Assembly (NCBI RefSeq): GCF_029852145.1 | Contig: NC_079976.1 | Span: forward strand, 6,324,001-6,388,000 | Origin: Microplitis mediator | Lineage: Eukaryota > Arthropoda > Insecta > Hymenoptera > Braconidae | DNA: 64,000 nucleotides | Direction: 5' to 3' | Shown: positions 13,001 through 22,287 of the stretch, one piece after another | Layout: the number at the start of each line of letters is the position of its first letter | Position numbering within the stretch: position 1 is the first letter of the stretch | Program-made: the position numbers and the translations under genes | The notes under the pieces: model-generated | Databases searched by the model: none | Told to the model about the DNA's origin: nothing | The model's input: only the letters and a program-made list of their open reading frames with translations

Positions 13001-14290
13001 TGATAAAAATTACTCTGTAATTTCGAGTAATCCTGGGCCGATGCAAAAAATTGATATTTTTTGTTTAAATATTAACGTTGCTAGACTATGTTTTACTCTA
13101 CTACTGAGTAATTTTTTAAATGTCTGATATTGAATCGATTATTGTGAATATCTCATCTTAATCTATTAATTTTTACTCCATGCGATTAATTTTTACTCCC
13201 CAACATACCATTCTTTTAAACCCATTATATTTTTGATGAAAAACTGCTCATAACTCAAATAAATTTTCTTATATATGGAAGTAATTTTTACTCTAAACTG
13301 CAGAGTAATATTTCAGTAATCTCCGTTAATCTTCGGTTAATATCGGCTTCAATTAAATGTCTTTTATTTTGCTCGCGACAACTTACATGTTACGCACACA
13401 AACGTAGGCTTGGAAAAAAAGATGATCTCTGTATCTCTCTATAACTTAATATTTATTTCAAAATTAAAAAAAAATTTGTATCTTTTCTTATTCAACACAA
13501 TAAGAGTAATCTTTTTTTTATTATTTTTCAAAATATTTATTTTAAGTCATATTCTAAAGCAATTAGATGATTTTTAGATTTTTAATGAAAATTTCAGCCT
13601 ATCAATTGTAATTTTTATTGTAATTCAATATAAATTTTATAAATTGAATCATCAACTTTTTTATCATAACCTATGAGTAAAAATTGAATTAGAGAGAATT
13701 TATTTAGACAGCCGCTAGGTGTAATATTTACTCGTGATTGTGAGTAAAAATTAATCTGATTGATTTTTACTCACTGAAAGAGTAAAATTTCGTAATTCGA
13801 AAGTAAAAAGTCGTAATGGCCCAAGGTTACTCGATTCAGAGTCATTTTTAGAATAAATAACATGGCAATATTCATACGGAAATTCTTTCCGTGTACTGGA
13901 TCTAGATTTCGGAAATGTTTCGCACGTCATCTGAAAATGACAGGCCACCACCAACTCCCCCTAAATTCGCCTTTAGACCCAAATTTCTTGAATTATTTTC
14001 ATTTTCGTTGCGTGAAAAACGTTCCGATCTTCAGGTACATTAAATTTACGAAGAATTCGAAAACTGACAAATATTTGGAATTATTTACTTCGATTTGATT
14101 TGAACACACTTATAATCTATAGTATTAAGAGTAAACACTCAACACTTCTCTTTCTACTTCCTTCTTGTCTCCATAATTAATTTTAACAAATTTACTTGTG
14201 ATCTTAAAGGGCAATGGTGATACATCAGGAGGATGTCGATGTGGACAAAACGGAATAAAATGTCATCCTTGCTGCAATTACTGTCATTAA
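3..14290 (+). CDS. RBCK1: HOIL-1/RBCK1-like RBR E3 ubiquitin ligase, 5'-partial, nine exons
   Basis: The family transfers ubiquitin through a RING/HECT hybrid mechanism; vertebrate HOIL-1 is a subunit of the linear ubiquitin assembly complex (LUBAC) and makes oxyester bonds. Exons by my reading: 3-2568, 3628-3875, 3975-4152, 6664-6935, 7015-7430, 8595-8706, 10800-10982, 12027-12269, 14210-14290. Every intron is GT-AG and phases match at each join, giving 1433 codons with stop TAA at 14288-14290. Order: disordered extension (about 855 residues), LTM-like helix, ubiquitin-like domain, Asn/Asp-rich linker, RING1, IBR, RING2 and a Cys-rich tail ending Cys-His. Vertebrate HOIL-1 is about 510 residues, so this is nearly three times longer. 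The frame is open to base 3, so the true start lies upstream; the first TTG at 15 is not a start. Introns 3, 5, 6, 7 and 8 carry MITEs. Identity comes from remembered conserved blocks (for example GEAMxCPxC and CWVTKGPRWGPG). Confidence 0.93.
2820..3620. repeat. RBCK1: Decayed tandem repeats in intron 1 of the RBCK1-like gene
   Basis: Variants of a 16-18 base unit (GTCAGATTTAAAA-like, often followed by TTATTC or TCATTC) run almost through the intron. Above this lies a higher-order unit of about 110-130 bases (blocks starting TTAATCATTCATCGGATT at about 3009, 3120 and 3250). Confidence 0.75.
3628..4152 (+). CDS. RBCK1: Exons 2-3: LTM-like helix and ubiquitin-like domain
   Basis: Exon 2 (3628-3875) encodes a predicted amphipathic helix around AVNRLLKKLEGAIASGNHQK, which sits where HOIL-1 has its LUBAC-tethering motif, just before the UBL. 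Exon 3 (3975-4152, 59 codons plus one base) encodes the UBL, with a first strand VRQLKVKIF, a central VQRWIIGKTLA block matching the VLQQWVIGQRLA block of HOIL-1, and a closing strand VFLYLVAP. In vertebrate LUBAC the LTM pairs with SHARPIN and the UBL binds the UBA of HOIP. Conservation of this block suggests that a HOIP-type partner exists in this species (inference). The 99-base intron between the two exons is GT-AG, phase 0. Confidence 0.88.
4851..5206. mobile_element. MITE, ACTCCG family (intron 3 of RBCK1-like gene)
   Basis: Ends TACACTGGAAAAAATCGGG and TTTTTAGTGTA form imperfect terminal inverted repeats. The interior repeats short GGAGT/ACTCC words around AATCCG. The same plan recurs at 12508-12785, 31793-32080, 46.3 kb and 47049-47882. 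Confidence 0.75.
5543..6567. mobile_element. Long palindromic (fold-back) element, copy A
   Basis: Two arms of about 500 bases (5543-6042 and 6072-6567) are nearly perfect reverse complements around a spacer of about 29 bases. Ends are TTAGGGTGATTC and its complement, inside (TA)n on both sides, consistent with TA target preference. It lies in intron 3 of the RBCK1-like gene, ending about 97 bases before the exon 4 acceptor. No long ORF. A second copy of almost the same length is at 55226-56249. Confidence 0.85.
6664..7430 (+). CDS. RBCK1: Exons 4-5: Asn/Asp-rich linker and RING1
   Basis: Exon 4 (6664-6935) and the first part of exon 5 (7015-7430) encode a charged, low-complexity linker. A run of 11 Asp comes from (GAT)11 at 7021-7053, and an Asn/Asp/His tract comes from AAT/GAT repeats at about 7217-7287. 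There is no Cys pair here that could form the NZF finger found in vertebrate HOIL-1. The end of exon 5 returns to conserved sequence: IECPICF opens RING1, followed by VVLRDCLHSFCR, split by the phase-2 intron. The acceptor at 6661-6663 was chosen over the CAG at 6669-6671 because only the first keeps phase with exon 3. Confidence 0.86.
7575..8330. mobile_element. GGGGCAAAATGAGAC-type TIR element with a nested AT-rich insert (intron 5)
   Basis: The left end GTGGGGCAAAATGAGAC and right end CATTTTGCTCCGTTCC are roughly complementary. The body includes CTCTGAAAAAATATAGGC and GGTGGTCACGAAGTAGTG, found in altered form at about 38.8-39.2 kb. An AT-rich TATATAATTATA block (about 7870-8150), closed by CCCGGGAA, interrupts it. 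Confidence 0.5.
8595..14290 (+). CDS. RBCK1: Exons 6-9: end of RING1, IBR, RING2 and C-terminal Cys cluster
   Basis: Exon 6 (8595-8706) finishes RING1 (GCIENTIKY, VKCPY). Exon 7 (10800-10982) holds the IBR with HCKTPDCPGWC and FLCPVCNKNNCLTC. Exon 8 (12027-12269) holds the RING2 blocks GEAMACPTC and MGCDWLRCSMC; the Cys codon at 12195-12197 aligns with the catalytic Cys of HOIL-1. Exon 9 (14210-14290) gives GDTSGGCRC and a Cys-rich end closing with Cys-His, the HOIL-1-specific zinc cluster. Two donors are possible after exon 8: GTGTAA at 12268 and GTAATT at 12270. Only the second gives a phase-0 join with exon 9, so I used it. All zinc ligands of the RBR appear present, so an active enzyme is expected. 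Confidence 0.92.
9310..9665. mobile_element. MITE with 27-bp TIRs and repeated ATACGCCCTTTTGG motif (intron 6)
   Basis: Perfect terminal inverted repeats of 27 bases begin CGCGTGCCAAATGCCAAAAG. The word ATACGCCCTTTTGG or its complement appears about seven times inside, giving several possible hairpins. Direct TTAT repeats flank both ends (9306-9309 and 9666-9669), a possible 4-bp target duplication. Confidence 0.8.
9728..10140. mobile_element. AGATCT-rich repeat element (intron 6)
   Basis: About twenty occurrences of AGATCT or near variants, ending in TTTTTTCCCGGG. The same family is seen around 41.93-43.53 kb, in part at 28.43-28.49 kb, and at 61.1-61.2 kb. The self-complementary hexamer gives many local hairpins. 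Confidence 0.6.
10563..10754. mobile_element. Short MITE with CACAGAAA ends (intron 6)
   Basis: The left end TACACAGAAA...TTTTTCGCGCAAG pairs with the right end TTTTGCGCCAAGAAA...TTTCTGTGTA. Length about 190 bases, ending about 46 bases before the exon 7 acceptor. Confidence 0.55.
11349..11983. mobile_element. MITE, GGGGCAG family, copy 1 (intron 7)
   Basis: Terminal inverted repeats of nearly 30 bases: TAGGGGAGAGTGGGGCAGAG and its complement at the right end, with few mismatches. GC-rich ends enclose an AT-rich body with the shared block TTGTGGCTTTCAACCATAAG. It ends 43 bases before the exon 8 acceptor. Confidence 0.82.
12508..12785. mobile_element. MITE, ACTCCG family (intron 8, inverted)
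   Basis: Opposite orientation to the copy at 4851: it starts TACACTGTAAAAATTTTTTG, then GGAGTGAACGCGGATT, and ends CTTCCGATTTTTTAGTGTA. Confidence 0.75.
12983..13895. mobile_element. TIR element with TACACGGAAAGAATT ends (intron 8)
   Basis: Ends TACACGGAAAGAATT and AATTCTTTCCGTGTA. Subterminal blocks with GAGTAATCCTGGGCC on the left and GGCCCAAGGTTACTCGA on the right are also inverted. About 913 bases, AT-rich, with ACTC/GAGT words repeated. Confidence 0.72.
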
Positions 14291-14510
14291 ATAATTTATT
14301 ATTTATTTTTTACTTACAAAGTTATCATTTTTCACTATAATTTTATTTACATTAAATATTTATACAATTTTAACACCACTTATTATACATATATTATATA
14401 AGTCAATCAATGATGTCAATAATACACATGTAAGAAATTCAGGAAAAAGTTAAGTAACTTAATAATAACTAGACTAATTTTTTTTATCATTACTTTATAA
14501 TAAAGTAAAA
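14291..14510 (+). other. RBCK1: Probable 3' UTR with poly(A) signal
   Basis: AT-rich sequence follows the TAA stop. An AATAAA hexamer at about 14499-14504 is a reasonable poly(A) signal; other AT-rich near matches are close by, so the exact end is uncertain. Confidence 0.4.
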
Positions 14511-15169
14511 TAAATTTTTTAATTATTCTAGTGGGCGTTGTATGAAAATAAATAATTGACAAGAAAATTAATTTCGTTATATTTATTTTCATTGATGTTT
14601 ATTAAGTACCGAAAATTGATGCAGATGTACTGTACTTGTTCAGGCCAGTAATAAAATCCACTCATGTCCATCACCCACTGTACGCAATGCGATTAAAACA
14701 TTCGTATTTAGACCAACAAGTTTCTATTTTTAATTTCAATTTTTTATTTTGTAATCAACTTTTAATTTTCCGCGCCTTTTTTAAAAACATTTTCTACAGT
14801 AAATTACTCATAACTGATCTAAAAATTGCCGTCCGTTTGACGTAAATTCGAATTTTTTGTGTGATTGACCCAAAAGATCGAGACATCTGTCGTTGCAAGT
14901 AGACGTCAGTTTGTCAGCAATAAGTTGACGTCAGTTAACATTTGAGTAAAAGTCGATTTTCGGCGATTTTTTTTACCACTGAGTGTAATCTATAATTAGG
15001 AGATGACGTCAGAATATTTACATACCTGCAGATGTAAGATTGACTGTCGGCAGGTAGCAAATTTCTATTTTTCATATTTGCTAGCCATCTGAAGTCTATT
15101 TGAGCTTCCAACTAACCCGAAACTAGGCCGAATTTTTTTATATCATTTGAGAATAGAAGAAGTCAATAA

Positions 15170-15700
15170 CGACCCTGATAGCCGGGCTGTCTAGATAGAA
15201 AGTTGATGTCAATTAGTTGTTATCAAGTTGATGACAACTTCAACCTTTTCAACTGTTGACTACAAGTTGACGGTAACTTTCTGGGAATTGAAGGCAACTG
15301 ACCGTTAACTGATGATCCTTGACTTCAACATTCTCAGAAAGTTGGCGTCCAGTTGTCAACTTATGGAAGTGCCAACTTCGCGTTCAACTTGGTAACAAGA
15401 TGCAGCAGTCGGTTGTCTCTAACTTCCGTCAGCCCTGATGGCAAGACTTTCTGATCAGAAATTTGATGACAATTACTTGTAACCAAGTTGATGACAACTT
15501 GTCGACAACTTTCAGCTTTTGCAACTGATGACAAGTTGTTACCAACTTTCCCAGAAAATTGGCAACAATCGACTGCCGCAACCTGTCACCAACTTTCTGA
15601 GAAAATTGAAGGCAACTTTTCGTCAATTAATGGAATGTCAACTTGGCAACAAGTTGCAGCAGTAAGTTGTCGCTAACTTTCTATCAGCTTGGTTATTAAG
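15170..15700. mobile_element. AAGTTG/CAACTT repeat element, internally duplicated
   Basis: Words such as AAGTTGATGACAACTT recur many times in both orientations. Two diverged halves of about 250 bases align (GTTGATGTCAATTAGTTGTTATC near 15195 against a TTTGATGACAATTACTTGTAACC-like block near 15461), each starting near a CCCTGATGGC/CCTGATAGCC block. Likely a tandemly grown MITE. Confidence 0.55.
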
Positions 15701-15814
15701 GGACTATTGATAAGATACGTCTTATCTAAAGTCGGTACTTCAGAATTTCTAATGTATTTAGTGATGTTACCATCTGGCTCTACCTATTCGAGCATTGGAC
15801 ACTTGATGAAGAAA

Positions 15815-16480
15815 CTAGTTTAACATCTGTACGAAGCTAAGCTCATTGTTCATAAGAGGGAAATTTATAATGAAGCTTTTTACATCCATAGAAAATGATG
15901 GAATATTGCTGCATTCATCAGGAAAAGGCAGTGTGAGGTCTACTGAAACATTGTTTATTATCCATTGCATATAAATAGATCTACTGTATCAAGAAGCTAT
16001 TCCGTCGGCGCGGAAGAAATTGGACAGGGTATTTAATCCTCTCTGTCTCATTGCATTAACGCTTCGACCGTAACAGGGACCAGTTGAAACAGCAAAGTCA
16101 ATATCGCACTGGGAGTTGGGACAAAAGGTAATTCCGGGAGTAAACATAGCAAACCAACCAGATTTGAATGTTGACATTCAGACACTGGGAAAACTAGCGA
16201 ACCAAATACGTTTCAATTCTGATGATTTAATAGATTTTGCCCCAATCAACCGGAGAGCAGTGATATGATCTGTCGTCACCCGGAAGAAATGATCGTCGAC
16301 GCGTCTAAGGAAGAGTTTGTCAAACAAAGTGCTGACAGGCTGAATCACCTTCACTTTGTCAAAACGTCAGAAGTAAAATTGAATACAAGAAAGATCGACA
16401 AGCTCTAATGATCTGACTGGACTCACTCTACATTGATCCGGCCTGGAAAAATTTTTATGCTTTCGTGTCCTACTGGAATT
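15815..16480 (-). pseudogene. Broken coding remnant of unknown family
   Basis: This stretch is clearly richer in G+C than its surroundings and reads like protein on the minus strand. From about 16366 down to 15815 one frame is open apart from TGA codons at 16178-16180 and 15989-15991, closing with TAG at 15815-15817. Upstream (about 16480-16370) protein-like sequence continues in another frame with further stops, so at least one frameshift is present. Short visible motifs are RRVDDHFFRV, WFAMFTPGITF, FAVSTGP and VDLTLPFPDE. I do not recognise the family. The mixed hydrophobic and Gly/Pro pattern would suit a structural protein, and an old integrated viral gene is one option among several. It is not a functional gene as it stands. 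Confidence 0.5.
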
Positions 16481-16718
16481 TATTGTATTCGGGAAGTTGA
16501 GAGATTGCGTATATTGAGTAAGTAGACGTTAATTTAATAACTAAAACTAATTGAGAGTCTGATGATAGAACGATATCTTCACTTTGGATACTTTAGAATT
16601 TTTTAGAGTAATATTTATTACCTCTGTAAATAAAATTATTTATAATAATATACTTAGACACGAAAACGCTGGTTTTTCAAAATCAAAAACAAATAAATAT
16701 ATATCAGGATATATATTA

Positions 16719-16878
16719 AAAGCATAGCTGACATTACTTTATCATCTTAGTAATGATTGCATTACATTGCAAAGTATGCAGCGGCGCACATATTTATTTT
16801 GATGATGTACAGCTGCATAGCTGCATTGCAATGTGATGTACTCATCATTAGTCTAGTAAAGTAATGTCTGCTATGCAT
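16719..16878. mobile_element. Short MITE with GCATAGCTGACATTACTTTA ends
   Basis: About 160 bases; the ends are reverse complements with few mismatches (the right end reads TAAAGTAATGTCTGCTATGC), and much of the interior also folds back. Confidence 0.7.
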
Positions 16879-17079
16879 TTGAAATCACATAAGAAATATT
16901 TACTTGCAATTATTCTCCATGTGCTCGTAAAAAAAATCATAGTTGTCACAGAAAAAAACTTTTCGCGCAGGAAAAAAATTCTATCTCGATTACAGATCTA
17001 TTTCATTGAAAAATTCGATTTCCCATTTAAACACAGGAAATTTTTTTTGTAAACTTTGAATTCTTCTGACTCGTCAACA

Positions 17080-17400
17080 GATCAATAGATCGAATGAACT
17101 GATACATATTTTTGTAGGAAATTGAAAGCTCTACTAACAACTTATCTTACATTTTTTTGATAAATATACCCGTTCATAAGTTTTTTGAAGTATAATGAAC
17201 TTTGATATATTTTTGACTTTTTTGGCGAAACTATTAGACTTGTAATCAAATTTCGTAGGACCTTTTTTGAAGATCATTTGATCTCTGACGAATTATCTTC
17301 TAAAAATTTTTCGAAATTCCGACACACTTTTTAGTTATTTGCATTTAAACATCAGTTTCTTTACAAAAAATCGTGTTCTGATTTTGATTGATTGTAAAAA
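17080..17400. mobile_element. Decayed single arm of the 1-kb fold-back family
   Basis: Blocks such as a 'TTTTTGTAGGAAATT...GCTCTAC' segment, 'TTTGGCGAAACTATTAGAC' and 'GACCTTTTTTGAAGA' follow in the same order as in one arm of the elements at 5543 and 55226, with many mismatches and no opposite arm. It reads as an old, one-armed relic. Confidence 0.55.
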
Positions 17401-17589
17401 TAAAAACTGCAGATTTTTTTACTTAAAGTTTTCTATCTTTGATTATTAAATCAATGAAAAAAATTAATGTATTCATTCAAAAGACATTCACGCATTGATA
17501 TTATTTACTTCAGCTAAAAAATATTTTTTGAATAACGACAACATTTTTATCAAAGTTCCGTCAAATATATTTATATGAAGGGATATACA

Positions 17590-18011
17590 TACACTCAGAA
17601 AATTAAATAATATTCACTACTATCTAGTTATGGTAAAATTTCTATCATCAATCCGATAGTAGTAAATATTTTCTAGATGATTGTATAAATCATCTAGATT
17701 GTAAATTTTACCATATTTATAATAATTGTTACAATCCTGTATGTCAACTAGAGTTAATTATTAGTATTATTCTAAACAGTTATATTTATAATCCAGATGG
17801 TAACAGTTACCATCAGAAATCATAATTGTTACCATCCTAATAGTAACTGTTACGAAATTTATTGCAGAAGTTATCATCCAATAATTATTAATTCTATTAA
17901 AAAACATTATAACACTAACTATTTTTGCATTGAAAAATATTCCAATAATTCTAGATGATTGGAATTAAAAATTTAGCATAATAAACACAATTACTTAATT
18001 TTCTGAGTGTA
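17590..18011. mobile_element. MITE with TACACTCAGAAAATTAA ends
   Basis: Terminal inverted repeats of about 16 bases (right end TTAATTTTCTGAGTGTA). The body is made of repeated variants of GATGGTAACAGTTACCATC, itself a palindrome. Confidence 0.75.
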
Positions 18012-18249
18012 GTGTTCGTCTCAAATTGAACAGAATAATTCGTAAGCTTCCGAAGATAAAATTTTTATCTGCCTTGTGATAACTTACAAAAAATTTATTA
18101 CTCTAGTTGACGAATAATTGAGATTTTCAAAATAATTCAAAACTTTGTGAATTAATCGATTGGAATTTCAAATCGAATATTACTGTAACATCCGACACGA
18201 ATAATTTCCTAAGTTAGAATTATCCGAACACCCTAAATGTCTCTATACA

Positions 18250-18487
18250 TAAGAAGGGATGAAAATAAAATATATATACATTTCAAATGCGCATGCGTTA
18301 GAATAGAGACGCGGTTTGATTTTGTTGTCAGTAGCTCCTGATACGGGCTCAGACAAAGTCATAACGATTCCTTACAATTATTTAAGTACGATTTTAAAAA
18401 TTTAACAAAAAATTTATCGTAAATAATATTTTAATAGTGTTACATTTCGTTAAAAAATTTAAATCGACAAACTCAATCACACAAAAT
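18250..18487 (+). promoter_or_regulatory. Candidate promoter and short 5' exon
   Basis: A locally less AT-rich patch contains an arthropod-type initiator TCAGT (18328-18332), an upstream AT-rich box at about 18268-18280 and a downstream AGAC. About 155 bases later a good donor, ACAAAAT|GTAAGT, occurs at 18488. This could be a TSS plus a non-coding or near-non-coding first exon on the + strand. The only downstream + strand gene seen is the NWD-like one 32 kb away. No linked coding exon could be proven, so this is a weak call. Confidence 0.28.
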
Positions 18488-18493
18488 GTAAGT

Positions 18494-19811
18494 TGTATTT
18501 ATCAAAATAATTTTTCTGATATTGTTATCATCAATTTATTATTATCATTTATTTAATTTACACAATAACTTTTTTTATTTTTTTTTCCTTTCAAATATTG
18601 AATACTAGATAGTGACGAAAACAATTTTATTCACGACTATTTTAGACAATTGATTCTGTTAACAATTAATCAGAGGGTAAATTATTACGAATGTATTTAA
18701 TCAATAGTTTTCTTATGGACCAATTACTAAATAAGACAATTGATATCAATAAACTATTGTTTTGTTCGAATAACATTTTTTTTTTCTTGTAACAATTAAA
18801 AAGTTTACATGGAGAATAAAAATATTGTTGGTAAAAAGTAATTTATTTTGATCTAAAACATTGGAATTCAAATTTACATTGGGTTATTCTGATTAAATTT
18901 ATTCGTTGAATTATAAACCTTGAGTACTTAAGAGGTAAAAAAAACTTAGAGATAAAATAAAACGAAAAGTTTCGAGGGTTTGAACTTCTGGATAAACTTA
19001 TATAGCGCCTTGTAAAAAGCGTAAAGTGTCACTTATGTGGCACATCAATTCAAATTTTGTTAAATAGCTTTAGCATGGTCATTTATAAATCCCAAAGTGC
19101 TTTTATTTATAGTCATTGATTTTTGTTTAGACAAAAATTTTGAAAAAATTTCTCACAGTAGTTTTCAATATTTGTACGGAAAAAAGAATAGTGGAAAAAT
19201 TAAATATTATATGATACTGAAGTTAGCCGACGTCTAATAATTTTTGGATTTTGTTTTAGACAGTAAATTATAAAAAAAAAAAATTTGAAAAAATTGCACC
19301 TGTAGTTTTTTAAATTTTCTACAAGCGCATAATTTTTTTTTTTTCTAATTGATTTATTCAAAAAAAAAAAAATCCAAAAATTTTTAGTTGTCTATTAACT
19401 TCAGGAACATCATATTGTAGTATTCCGAACTTATAAATTAATATCACTTATACTACAATGATAAAACACTCAAGCTAGAAATAATAACACCACAATTAAC
19501 AGCAGTAAAAGAAAGGCAAGAGAGATATAGTTTATTAAATACAAGATGTACGCTGTTATGCTGTCAAATTATGACTGACTGACTCTAGTCGCGCTTCTAT
19601 AAAATAAGAGAAGAAGGCATTTGTTTTCTAATTATTCAAATGTTTTAAAAGATCAGTTTCACATTCGTTACAATATATATCCAAGATTTCGGCTGCCCAA
19701 TTTCAAAACACAGTAGCTGACAAAAATAAAATTTTTGAAATATGCATTGAATCATGTTCACAAAACTCCAGTGGAACTAAAAATACTAAAAAATCGATTT
19801 TGAAAAATTTT
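18494..19811. other. Stretch without recognisable gene
   Basis: AT-rich DNA. A block at about 19180-19400 (GAAGTTAGCCGACGTCTAATAA) recurs in altered form at about 60000-60190, so it is probably an old repeat. No ORF of interest. Confidence 0.5.
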
Positions 19812-20339
19812 TTAGACGTAAGTTGAACGTTCTTAACGTTTTAAACGTGAATTGAACGTTTTGAAAGTAAATTGAACGATTTTTTTGTATCTTGGTTCGT
19901 AAAAAATTGGTAATTTCATGAGTTATGATTTTAGTTTAATGATAACATTAATTAATTTATTTCAATATTTGTAATGACAATTTTCATAACCTTGATATCA
20001 TAATATGTGAAAAGATATAATAGTGTTAAAGATAGAAGTATGAAACTGAAAAAAATTTTTTTTCAAAATACGAATTTTTTATTTAAGAGCCAGAAAAGCG
20101 GACGACAAAATTTTAGGGAATTGGCGTGATTATAATCCAGGAGTACAAAATCGATGAAAAAAATTTTGTGGTATGCTTATGTTTTCTTATTGTAAGTCTA
20201 AATAGGTTTTAGTTACGTTTTCGATTTATGATACTCCAATCTACGTTTTGAATAAGTTAAAAGCTGTCAAATTGAGTTTTTAATGTCCAAAACGTTCAAT
20301 TTACGTTTAAAACGTTAAGAATGTTCAATTTACGTCTAA
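19812..20339. mobile_element. MITE with ACGTTCTTAACGTTTTAAACG ends
   Basis: The left end TTAGACGTAAGTTGAACG and right end CGTTCAATTTACGTCTAA are near-perfect inverted repeats, continuing inward through repeated AACGTT words. Length about 528 bases. Confidence 0.75.
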
Positions 20340-20691
20340 TATTTTGTCCGGGTGGGCAACCGATTTATTGCAGTTTCGAATCCCGGCATAGTCCCTCTGC
20401 TTAGAAATTCAAAATTACATTATTTCTGAGACCTAGCAATTATTACAGTTTCATATAAAATTTTTTCAGTCCTTAATAGCGAAAAGGTTTTCAACCTTTA
20501 AATTTTGAGTAAAAATTACATCTTACATTTTTCAAGACATGGTTTTTTATTTAACTGAGCTTACATTCTAAAAAATTGAAATTACTATTTCATATAAGTA
20601 GCGTTTTACTCGAGCAACAGAGTTTAAAAATTACAGCTTGAGATGTGATAATTCACAAAATATTTATCATTCTCGAAAATTAGTAGCACAC

Positions 20692-20938
20692 ACTGTAAAT
20701 TTAATTGACTAATAAAAGAATACATTTATTCTCGTACAACGAAAATTACATTACCAATAAATGGAAATTTTTACAGCTTCTTATATTAACTATAAACTTT
20801 TCTATTAAGAACAGTTGAAAAATAACAAGTAATTGAATTTCCAAGTTTTATTCAATTAAAAAATACATCAGAAACTGTAAAACTTTGTATCTATAATTGT
20901 AATTACTCTATTACAAATAGTCTCAATTTTTACAGTGC
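20692..20938. mobile_element. Short TIR element with CACTGTAAA ends
   Basis: CACACTGTAAATTTAATTG on the left and CAATTTTTACAGTGC on the right, with inner blocks ATTACATT/AATTACTC. About 250 bases; a preceding region near 20.53-20.69 kb has similar words. Confidence 0.45.
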
Positions 20939-21159
20939 AAACTATATTACTTGAAGTTTTTTATACTTGGGCTCTGTTTTTGCACTAAAAAATGTCATTC
21001 TTCTACTGCTCTATTTTCCGTGTGAGAATAATAAATCATATATATGCACATACATGGAGCATGTATGAAAGTTGGCCATATATAATTCATTTTTGACGAG
21101 TATCTAAACTTTTAAGGGTTAGAGGCACATCATTTTTTTTCACTTTATTTTATTCTTAG

Positions 21160-21950
21160 TAGGGGAGACCGGGGCAAGACGGCCCACCTAAGCCGGTTAT
21201 TATTATTTGTGGCTTTTAACCATCAAGTCGATTTACTCTTGTCCAACTTGAACTCAATTCACCAAAATTTTGGTGAAGCTCCTGAAAAAAAATTTTTTTT
21301 TTTTGGGGCAAGACGGCCCCCTCCGAAAAAAAATGAAAAAAAAATTTTTTTTTTTTAATTGTAAAAAAATTTCCCACGTAACAAATGTTTATATTTTTTC
21401 GATACGTACATTTGTGAATATTGTGAGGATTAATTTATAATACACTTAAATTAAATTTAATACCTCAAAAAGTATTTTTCTTCCATTTTAATAGTTAATG
21501 TTGTTAATTCTATAAATATATTATTCATAATGTTATATATAATAATTATAATTGTTTTGTTGGGTTCTATAACCAATTATATGAACAAATTATAAGTTAT
21601 TTAATAAAAAATAACAATTGATTAATAATTATTTTTCTATTGAATAAAAAATTGATTATTGGTTTTTTTAACTTTTTCAAATGCTCTATTTTAATCCAAA
21701 TCCATATAATTAACCAAAAAATGATATTTCTATTAAATTAATCATGACTAGGTTATAATACTATGAAATACATTTTCTTTTAGAATTTTTGAGTGGTTCA
21801 TTTTGCCCCAAGTTTCACGTATCGGGCTAAAAATGAGTAAATAATCTAAATTTGTGATAATCAAAAGAAAACAAGAAAAAAACATTTTTGGTTAATTTTT
21901 GAGGTGGGCCTTCTTGCCCCAGGTGGGCCGTCTTGCCCCGGTCTCCCCTA
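21160..21950. mobile_element. MITE, GGGGCAG family, copy 2
   Basis: Ends TAGGGGAGACCGGGGCAAGA and the complement closing in TCTCCCCTA. It shares the subterminal block TTGTGGCTTTTAACCAT with the copy at 11349-11983. AT-rich body, no ORF. Confidence 0.82.
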
Positions 21951-22110
21951 CAATATAATCACAAAAAAATGATTTAAAAAATTTAGCAACTTTTGAAAAA
22001 TCGTAAATAAGAACTTATCCGTAGAAATTAATCATATATTGCTATATTCAAAAATCGGCCATAAATGTTCATATATGACTCATATGGTTAGTACATGACA
22101 CATATGGTTC

Positions 22111-22239
22111 ATATCCCGTACAAAAAAAGTATATATCCGGGATATATACGGGCAAAACTGAATATATGTCTCATATATGCGGCATATATCCAGATTTGCC
22201 CGAATATATACGGATATATACTTTTTCCGTGCGGGATAT
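22111..22239. mobile_element. Short palindromic MITE among CATATATG repeats
   Basis: ATCCCGTACAAAAAAAGTATAT on the left mirrors ATATACTTTTTCCGTGCGGGAT on the right, with CGGGCAAA/TTTGCCCG inside. It is inserted in a run of GACTCATATGGTTCATA-type words at about 22.07-22.29 kb, which continue to the right. Confidence 0.65.
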
Positions 22240-22287
22240 TACACATATATGACTCATATCGTTCATACATGACACATAAGGTTCATA

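Noticed and set aside
13862..14098. 78-codon ORF before the last exon of the ligase gene
   Set aside because: It overlaps the right end of a TIR element and the intron, and has no similarity to the ligase; exon 9 is supported by phase and conserved Cys pattern instead.
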